A program made the position numbers and the translations under genes. A stretch of 37,066 bases of DNA from JAIPEK01 sp041685935 (lineage in GTDB: Bacteria > Desulfobacterota > Desulfobacteria > Desulfobacterales > Desulfobacteraceae). Positions within the stretch are counted from its first letter, which is position 1; each line of letters opens with the position of its first letter. The stretch is taken from positions 1 to 37,066 of the forward strand of contig JAWLES010000003.1 in NCBI GenBank assembly GCA_041685935.1. The letters run 5' to 3'. Positions 32,181-37,066 of the stretch are shown here, one piece after another. The notes below the pieces were generated by a model. The model saw only the letters and a program-made list of their open reading frames with translations, did no database searches and was not told the origin of the DNA.

Positions 32181-33650
32181 TTACAGAACACCGGAAAAAT
32201 CAGCGGATACGGTCATAGCCGGTGAACCGTCCTGTAAAAACAGACGGGCCTTGAGAACACGCCCGGCGACCGCGGACAATTCAAGCGGATCTTTTAATAC
32301 CGGGGAATCGGATTCCGGTGTGTTGCCATCGGTTGTATATCGAATCACGGATCCCGGAATACCGCCGGAAACCGTAACCTTTCCGCTGTTTTTCTTCACG
32401 TCCAGCCGCGGGCACATTGCATTGAGCCGCTCCAGCGGGATATAGATTCCGTCGTATGTTTTCCCGAAAGCTTCCCGCGCTCTTGATATCTCCCTTGCAT
32501 AGGCCTTTGTGACCGGATCCGACCGCAGGCGGGGCTCCGGGATTCCGATAATGGCGACCCTGTTGGTTTTGAAAAGATCAGGGTCCCCGTGGGCCTCCTG
32601 GAAAGCCTCGTTTGAAAAGGAGTATCCCGCCTTAAATATGCCGCTTTCCCCTTCGAACAGCAGGTAGGAGATACTGTCCGGCCCTATGGCCATCGGCCCT
32701 GTTTCCAAAGGTACAGGCACATCTCTCACAAGAACCCATACAAGATGGTAGGCAATCATGTTCTCGTTTGAATAGTAAATGCGTGCTCCCATAGCGCTTT
32801 CCGGATCATCGGAAATGAAATCCGCATAACCGTAATCCTGTGCATGAGACTGCTCTTTTGTTTCAGCGAGATATCCGGTAAACAGCCGGTAAGGCCGGAA
32901 AGAAGATCCGAGATGCTGCTGAATGACCTGGAAAATCCGGTTTTCAAAATCGGGCTGCCCCATCTGCAATCCGATTTGCCTTGCATATTCAAACGTATTG
33001 TGGAAAATCCATCCCTGGTTAGCGTACGAGACCAGATCCGCTCCAGTCATAACATAGGTGGCGAATCCGCCCACTCCTTTAAAACCTGGATTGTCCTGCA
33101 TGGTTTTCAAAATATCCTCTTCAGGAATCATGGCATCCGTCAATTTTTCCGAATAGAATTTGTTCAGCTTTTGGCTCCCGTCTTCCGTGACCATTTCAAG
33201 ATGTCTGTACGGAACATGGAGATGGAACAGGCCCATATCCATTTCAGGCATGGACCGGTCAATCTGGCTGTCAAGAATCAAATACGCACTTGAAAGGGCG
33301 GCGGTTATGGCGGGTACAATACCGTTCACGGCTCCCACTTCAACCGGAAGTACACCCCTGGGCGCATAGTTTTCAGGGATAAGGCGATTGTAGGAATTCA
33401 GGGCGGATTTGTAATCCTGATTGGCCCAAATATCTGAAGGGGCGAACACCTGGGCCGCGGTCGCGATATGCATGGTTTCGGGAACCATTGAGGAACCGAT
33501 GCCGTACACATTTTCCACCCCGCTTTTGTCAAGCAGATTATGAGCGACCTGCTTGGCACCGCCTCCGCCGGTTGCCAAAAGGGTGGCCCCTTCAATGTAG
33601 CAGCGCAGGTCTTCTTTTGAATACACGTGCATTGTCGGATGATGATCCAT
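32181..33650 (-). CDS. DUF917 protein with C-terminal CHB_HEX-like domain
   Basis: 489 aa. The N-terminal two thirds carry the DUF917 glycine motif LLATGGGGAKQVAHNL and later VGAVNGIVPAITAAL and GVGGFATYVM. DUF917 proteins include the S-methyl thiohydantoin desulfurase lineage. The last 70 residues, VTVSGGIPGSVIRYTTDGNTPESD and onwards, match the beta-hexosaminidase C-terminal (CHB_HEX) pattern RYTTDGxxP. This joining is unusual. AAAGGAG stands nine bases before the ATG. There is no signal peptide, odd for a domain more common on secreted proteins. Confidence 0.75.
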   Translation of the reverse strand: MDHHPTMHVYSKEDLRCYIEGATLLATGGGGAKQVAHNLLDKSGVENVYGIGSSMVPETMHIATAAQVFAPSDIWANQDYKSALNSYNRLIPENYAPRGVLPVEVGAVNGIVPAITAALSSAYLILDSQIDRSMPEMDMGLFHLHVPYRHLEMVTEDGSQKLNKFYSEKLTDAMIPEEDILKTMQDNPGFKGVGGFATYVMTGADLVSYANQGWIFHNTFEYARQIGLQMGQPDFENRIFQVIQQHLGSSFRPYRLFTGYLAETKEQSHAQDYGYADFISDDPESAMGARIYYSNENMIAYHLVWVLVRDVPVPLETGPMAIGPDSISYLLFEGESGIFKAGYSFSNEAFQEAHGDPDLFKTNRVAIIGIPEPRLRSDPVTKAYAREISRAREAFGKTYDGIYIPLERLNAMCPRLDVKKNSGKVTVSGGIPGSVIRYTTDGNTPESDSPVLKDPLELSAVAGRVLKARLFLQDGSPAMTVSADFSGVL

Positions 33651-33697
33651 GCTTTACAGACTCCTTTCCCCCGAAAACGGGCAATTTGAATTCCATG

Positions 33698-33790
33698 TCA
33701 TATGAGCGGAATATCTTTCGGATATTCTTTTGCCAGTTCTTCCCATTCTGTCCGGGTTCCCTGGTTGCGGCAATCAGCCGTCCGCAGCAT
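33698..33790 (-). CDS. Possible small protein downstream of threonine aldolase
   Basis: 30 aa (ATG at 33790, TGA at 33698), about seven bases after the aldolase stop. The C-terminal part EWEELAKEYPKDIPLI looks like coding sequence, with an even, non-repetitive composition. There is no Shine-Dalgarno of note. It may be the remnant tail of a lost gene. Confidence 0.25.
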   Translation of the reverse strand: MLRTADCRNQGTRTEWEELAKEYPKDIPLI

Positions 33791-33797
33791 CCGTTTG

Positions 33798-34826
33798 TTA
33801 TCCGCCGTCCGATAGTTCTTTTATAATATTCAATGCCTTGTCCATCATTTGTTCAGTGATATCAAGATGAGTTACAAGGCGCAATCTTGTGCGTCCCATC
33901 GGGGCAACCAGAATGTGCCTGGAAGCGAACTTCTCAATTACCTGACGGAGTGTTTCCGGTGTTTCAAAATCAACCATAACGATGTTTGTTGACGCGGGCG
34001 ATACTCGCGTGCACAGGCCGGAATCTGCAAAAGCATCGCTCAGCAGTTTCGCGTTCCCGTGGTCAACTGATAAACGGTCGGTGTTGTTCCTTAGAGCAAA
34101 CAAACCTGCCGCCGCCATGAAACCTGCTTGTCTCATACCGCCGCCAAAGGCCTTTCTCATACGGGCAGCCTCATGGATAAAGTCGCTGCCGCCCAGAAGC
34201 AATGATCCCATTGGCGCCCCAAGGCCCTTTGAAAGACAAATTGATATGGAGTCAAACAGCTTTCCGTAATGAGATGGTGATTCGGGCGTCTCAATGAGAG
34301 CATTGAATAATCGTGCTCCATCAAGATGAAGAGCAAGTCCGTGCCGGGCACATATCTTCTTTATCTTCTCAATCTCTGAAAAATCCCAATATGTGCCTCC
34401 GCCTTTGTTGCTCGTATTCTCAATGGAGACCAATTTAGTGCGCGGCAAATGGGGATCATCAGGATTAATAACCTCCTCTGCTTGACCAGCAGAGAACCTG
34501 CCCCCGTTTCCATAAAGCAATCGACAGGAGATACCTGAGTGAAGGGCGGCTCCCCCGCCTTCATAAAAATACACATGTGCGGTGTGATCACATATGAGCT
34601 GGTCACCCGGTTTTGTATGCGCCTTGATCGCGATTTGATTGGACATAGTACCGGACGGGCAGAATAATCCGGCGTCCATTCCAAACAAATCCGCTGCGTA
34701 TGATTCAAGATCGAGGACGCTTGGATCGTCCCCGAAAACCGCATCACCAACTTCAGCAGAACACATGAATTCCAGCATCTCCCTGGATGGACGTGTAACC
34801 GTATCACTTCTAAAATCAATTATCAT
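33798..34826 (-). CDS. ltaE: Low-specificity L-threonine aldolase
   Basis: 342 aa, the family length. It is a PLP enzyme that splits threonine or allo-threonine to glycine and acetaldehyde. The sequence begins MIIDFRSDTVTRPS (the RSDTVTRP motif), with H84 in HTAHVYFYEGG for ring stacking, LALHLDGARLFNA with the PLP-nitrogen aspartate, and the Schiff-base lysine K200 in SICLSKGLGAP. GAGGATGTT precedes the ATG. A truncated LysE gene lies just upstream; LysE/RhtB proteins export amino acids including threonine. Confidence 0.96.
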   Translation of the reverse strand: MIIDFRSDTVTRPSREMLEFMCSAEVGDAVFGDDPSVLDLESYAADLFGMDAGLFCPSGTMSNQIAIKAHTKPGDQLICDHTAHVYFYEGGGAALHSGISCRLLYGNGGRFSAGQAEEVINPDDPHLPRTKLVSIENTSNKGGGTYWDFSEIEKIKKICARHGLALHLDGARLFNALIETPESPSHYGKLFDSISICLSKGLGAPMGSLLLGGSDFIHEAARMRKAFGGGMRQAGFMAAAGLFALRNNTDRLSVDHGNAKLLSDAFADSGLCTRVSPASTNIVMVDFETPETLRQVIEKFASRHILVAPMGRTRLRLVTHLDITEQMMDKALNIIKELSDGG

Positions 34827-34868
34827 AACATCCTCTTTTCGTATGGATAACGCCGGATTCCGGCAGGT

Positions 34869-35093
34869 CTATGGAGTCGCCCGGCAGCAGGGGCCATGGT
34901 GAAGCATGCCCAAGCCTAAAGCAGCCGCACTCGAAACAACAAAAATGCCTGTAATGTTCCCAAGTGATGAAAAAACTGATTTTGTGAATCCGTGCGTGAG
35001 ACTGTTTGTAACCGATAAAAGAACTGCCGGACCGGGACTGATGATTGCTACAAGAGCGATGCTTAAAAATAATAACCAGGTAGAGAGTTCCAT
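34869..35093 (-). pseudogene. Truncated LysE/RhtB amino-acid exporter
   Basis: Only 74 residues remain of a protein of about 205. The first 62 match the family: WLLFLSIALVAIISPGPAVLL, VTNSLTHGFTKSVFSSLG and NITGIFVVSSAAALGLGML. It then runs into HHGPCCRATP and stops. The other frames downstream give no continuation before the threonine aldolase. A deletion has removed the C-terminal two thirds, apparently joining the leftover to the aldolase gene. Confidence 0.75.
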
Positions 35094-35133
35094 AGTTCAC
35101 CTTTAATTTTTCAAGGCCGGGATAAATATGCCA

Positions 35134-35205
35134 CTATAACCGGTTGAACTCACTGGTTTTTACACAGCGCAGCAGAGTAAAAATCCAGTGCAGTGATTCG
35201 TTAAC
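35134..35205 (-). other. attC-like imperfect palindrome after the GFA gene
   Basis: Begins five bases after the GFA stop. On the minus strand it reads from GTTAAC to GTTATAG, with long pairing arms: CACTGGATTTTTAC against GTAAAAACCAGTG, leaving one base bulged, as in attC sites. The outer GTTAAC/GGTTATAG pair loosely. Position right behind a stop codon supports an integron-cassette recombination site, but the core (GTTRRRY) is imperfect. Confidence 0.4.
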
Positions 35206-35209
35206 TATT

Positions 35210-35662
35210 TCAAGTATCGTGTTCTCCATCTGCACGGGCAAATTTTTCCTCGTGCCGGGGCAAACTATCGATGATCTCATAGTAGTCACCCTTTTGCCCG
35301 ACCCATACATGGCGTGTAGACTTGAGATGAGTTGGCGGGTCCAAGGCTCCCGCTGCAATGGAGATGTTCTTCTTTTCCCTCGGATCCCAAAAGAGACTGG
35401 AGCCGCATTCATGGCAAAACCCTCTGTACACATTTGGAGTTTCGTCCAAAGTGGACCGATACCACTTCAAACCGCTTTCCTGGGTCATTATCAAATTCTC
35501 CCGGTCTGTTGATGTATATGCACCCACAGTCCCATGAAACTTACGGCACTTGCTACAGTGGCAATTTATTACCGGTAGCATTTCGCCGTGGATTTCAAAT
35601 TTGACAGCTCCGCACAAACAACCTCCGGTTGCTCTTGGCGAATTCTTTTCTTCTGCATTCAT
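35210..35662 (-). CDS. GFA/CENP-V family zinc protein
   Basis: 150 aa. Seven conserved cysteines bind two zincs: GGCLCGAVKFEI (C15, C17), NCHCSKCRKFHG (C34, C36, C39) and CHECGSSLFWD (C83, C86). The original family member was described as a glutathione-dependent formaldehyde-activating enzyme; most others are uncharacterised. It lies between two attC-like sites, the layout of an integron gene cassette. Confidence 0.93.
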   Translation of the reverse strand: MNAEEKNSPRATGGCLCGAVKFEIHGEMLPVINCHCSKCRKFHGTVGAYTSTDRENLIMTQESGLKWYRSTLDETPNVYRGFCHECGSSLFWDPREKKNISIAAGALDPPTHLKSTRHVWVGQKGDYYEIIDSLPRHEEKFARADGEHDT

Positions 35663-35698
35663 TTCTTTACCTTTCGTTTATTTAAATCTTCGATAATA

Positions 35699-35759
35699 GT
35701 CTAACGGGCTGCTCAGGGCGGCGCGCTTTTTGCGTCCGCTGCATTTTTTTTTGTTATAA
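35699..35759 (-). other. attC-like recombination site
   Basis: 61 bases on the minus strand. It runs from TTATAAC to GTTAGAC; the last is a perfect GTTRRRY core, and TAAC pairs with GTTA. Inside, TGCAGCGGACGC pairs imperfectly with GCGCGCCGCC around an AAAAA loop, leaving unpaired bases as attC sites do. It lies between the PIN pair and the GFA gene, the correct place for a cassette end. Confidence 0.55.
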
Positions 35760-35900
35760 ATTCAAGGTCATTATCTTAGGAAAACAATCTTTTCCGTATT
35801 GAGGACAGCTATCACACCGAAACGTTTTTGGAACATCTTTAAGATCCATGATTCCCACAAATCCATATTTTGACCAATATTCTGGATCGCCCGATCCCTT
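35754..35900 (-). other. In-frame extension after the PIN-partner stop
   Basis: Directly behind the TAA of the partner gene (35901-35903) the same frame stays open for 48 codons to a TAA at 35754-35756, which lies inside the attC-like site. It reads KGSGDPEYWSKYGFVGIMDL and then a CDSC-x6-C cysteine set. Either the partner gene gained a nonsense mutation or this is a separate small ORF without a clear start. Confidence 0.35.
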
Positions 35901-36122
35901 TTAAGCGCCAGGTTGTGCTTTCTTTTGTTTAGCTTTAATTTGAGCGATGGCATCATCCATGGATATGTCGCCCAGCCAATTCTCGCGGTCTTTTGTATAG
36001 TCACCATGGCCTACAGAAAATTGGTTCAGAAACCGAATAGTGTCAACAACCCCCATTTCTTTGAATAGAATGTGAGTAGCCCTGCGGTTAATTTCAGATA
36101 CCGGCTTTGTTTGCGTATTCAT
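35901..36122 (-). CDS. Small partner of the PIN protein, possible antitoxin
   Basis: 73 aa. It begins MNTQTKPVSEINRRATHILFKEMGVVDTIRFLNQF, a helical segment followed by GHGDYTKDRENWLG, and ends in a basic tail. Its ATG overlaps the PIN stop (ATGA), typical of coupled toxin-antitoxin genes. I do not recognise a DNA-binding fold, so the antitoxin role is inferred from context. Confidence 0.65.
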   Translation of the reverse strand: MNTQTKPVSEINRRATHILFKEMGVVDTIRFLNQFSVGHGDYTKDRENWLGDISMDDAIAQIKAKQKKAQPGA

Positions 36123-36559
36123 ATTTCTAATTCCATCACCAATTCGGTGGGGGATACCACCCTGGTATTTAATCTTTCAAAACTCTTAGCTTTTTTCAAA
36201 AACTTATCATCACATGTACAAAAATAATCAACTTTAGAAACTGATGCAAATGCCAAATGTAAAGCTTCAAGTGGCTTCAAAGCCGACGCCTCGAAGTTTC
36301 TGGCCAATGTTTCTATCTCCTGTGATAATTCAATAAATTCTTTTGCTATTTTAAGTATTGCTAATACGTCTTCCTTGCGATCCTGATCGGGAATGCGGCC
36401 AATCTCGAATAGCAGTGCGTCTGATGAGATGAGGTTCAAATGATCCGACTCACACAATGATAAGATAACGAGCACTGCTTCAGCTTCAACAGCTATTCTT
36501 GGATGTGACTTATCATCGAACGGTCGCTGTAAGCTGCAACAATCAGGATAAATTCTCAC
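36119..36559 (-). CDS. PIN-domain protein (putative toxin nuclease)
   Basis: 146 aa from a GTG at 36559. PIN ribonuclease pattern: first acid D6 (IYPDCCSLQRP), E52 in ALLFEIGR, E98 in KPLEALHLAF where many relatives have aspartate, and D117/D118 in CTCDDKF. The proline in IYPD and the glutamate at 98 differ from the usual I-Y-L-D and D-A-L-H, so activity might be altered. It heads a two-gene module with the small partner. Confidence 0.82.
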   Translation of the reverse strand: MRIYPDCCSLQRPFDDKSHPRIAVEAEAVLVILSLCESDHLNLISSDALLFEIGRIPDQDRKEDVLAILKIAKEFIELSQEIETLARNFEASALKPLEALHLAFASVSKVDYFCTCDDKFLKKAKSFERLNTRVVSPTELVMELEI

Positions 36560-36574
36560 GTTATAATTTTCCTG

Positions 36575-36682
36575 TTAGTTAACACCAATAATCCCAACAT
36601 TGCTGGAATTTTGGGTTGAAAAAGCCGATTTCAAAGGTTTCATCGCTGCCATCGAGCCGCTCTGTTGGAAAATCGAATTCAT
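36575..36682 (-). CDS. Short ORF directly upstream of the PIN gene
   Basis: 35 aa, ATG at 36682, TAA at 36575, 15 bases before the PIN GTG. The end KSAFSTQNSSNVGIIGVN is a sequence I recall as recurring in unrelated genomes next to repeats, so it may be part of a dispersed element rather than a protein. It contains a CCCAA/TTGGG dyad. Confidence 0.3.
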   Translation of the reverse strand: MNSIFQQSGSMAAMKPLKSAFSTQNSSNVGIIGVN

Positions 36683-37045
36683 TAAAAGAATACAATAAAA
36701 TTTCGTGCAATGCAAATTGATCTACAGTGAAACACCGGAAAACTTTAACTGCGAGTTTTCCTATGACTGAAAAAACCTATAATCGCTGATCAGCCTTAGA
36801 TTAAAAGCGATTATAGTAACGATAAATATTTGAAGACTCTGCTAGTTATTATCTGAAGATGAACATTCATTTGACTTCACTTATTCCGATTATAAAAACC
36901 AGCCGCTACATGCTTTATAAGATGAGGGGTTTGGATATTATTGAGCGGATAAGCAGAGTGATATACAGTAAGCGGTTATTAAACCGCATCTTCCGCAGGC
37001 TTGTGCCGTGGGGTATGATGCCGTCCAAAAAGACAAGGAGGCATC
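36683..37045. other. Gene-poor stretch at the right end
   Basis: No convincing gene on either strand. It holds two notable structures: an 11-bp inverted repeat at 36777-36816 and a GCGGTT-ATTA-AACCGC hairpin at 36972-36987. It leads into a new start codon at 37046. Confidence 0.5.
36777..36816. repeat. Perfect 11-bp inverted repeat
   Basis: CTATAATCGCT at 36777-36787 and AGCGATTATAG at 36806-36816, separated by 18 bases. It could be a terminator without a T-run, an operator or the end of a mobile element. Confidence 0.5.
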
Positions 37046-37047
37046 AT
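37015..37047 (+). promoter_or_regulatory. Hairpin spanning the ribosome-binding site of the edge gene
   Basis: ATGATGCC (37015-37022) pairs with GGCATCAT (37040-37047). AAGGAG lies at the end of the loop and the ATG partly inside the stem, so the start can be masked in the message. Confidence 0.45.
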
Positions 37048-37066
37048 GGCAACAGAATCGAGACAA
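37046..37066 (+). CDS. Start of a gene cut by the right window edge
   Basis: ATG at 37046 with AAGGAG six bases upstream; the seven visible codons read MATESRQ. Too short to identify. The masking hairpin just ahead is a feature often seen before transposase genes, but that is only a hint. Confidence 0.5.

Noticed and set aside
35771..36007. Minus-strand frame of 78 codons overlapping the PIN partner
   Set aside because: It overlaps the partner gene in another frame and looks non-coding; the in-frame extension is the better explanation.

Overview
The window reads like a chromosomal piece of a strictly anaerobic, motile bacterium, most likely a Desulfobacterota (delta-type) sulfate reducer or a relative. 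The basis is gene content: a tungsten/molybdenum aldehyde:ferredoxin oxidoreductase (AOR), a four-subunit 2-oxoacid:ferredoxin oxidoreductase, a membrane-anchored molybdopterin oxidoreductase, a TRAP transporter, flavodoxin-ferredoxin fusions and YkgJ-type cysteine-cluster proteins. Taxonomy is inference; no rRNA or tRNA gene was seen.

Left third (1-13930, all minus strand): one long catabolic gene train. In transcription order it holds the delta, alpha, beta and gamma subunits of a 2-oxoacid:ferredoxin oxidoreductase; a three-subunit molybdopterin oxidoreductase (FeS subunit, catalytic subunit, NrfD-type anchor); a TRAP transporter (P, Q, M); a DUF2080-like protein with a GNAT acetyltransferase; a zinc-ribbon protein; AOR; and a ferredoxin that runs off the left edge. 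The combination resembles the padBCD/padEFGHI phenylacetate alpha-oxidation system without its NAD-reducing flavoprotein. I propose that the locus imports an aryl-acid-like substrate, alpha-oxidises its CoA ester and decarboxylates the resulting 2-oxoacid to ferredoxin, with AOR handling the matching aldehyde. Two inverted copies of a 154-bp MITE/REP-like repeat sit in spacers of this train.

Middle (14217-23778): a divergent plus-strand run begins with a MoaD-like protein translationally coupled to a CheR-like methyltransferase, followed by a YkgJ protein, an ADP-ribosylglycohydrolase and small proteins. Then come a flavodoxin-ferredoxin (EFR1-like) protein, a short flagellin and a set of small zinc-binding or housekeeping-like genes (HTH/zinc ribbon, DLH-like hydrolase, DUF2007, DksA/TraR-like), plus a C45 acyltransferase/hydrolase and a second YkgJ protein.

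Right third (23925-37066): accessory region. It contains a frameshifted HTH gene, a lone CRISPR-repeat-like 36-mer, an Abi-family HEPN gene facing a predicted structured small RNA, a second EFR1-like gene, a C45 gene broken by a 4-bp tandem duplication, an AraC regulator, a HigB/HigA-ImmA toxin-antitoxin pair, a cupin, a radical SAM protein, a flavin reductase-like protein, an unusual DUF917 fusion, threonine aldolase, a truncated LysE, and a GFA gene and a PIN pair each followed by attC-like sites, suggesting integron-type cassettes. A new gene starts at the right edge.

The best candidates for new biology are the Abi-HEPN/small-RNA locus with the solitary repeat beside it, the attC-like cassettes, and the MoaD-CheR pair.
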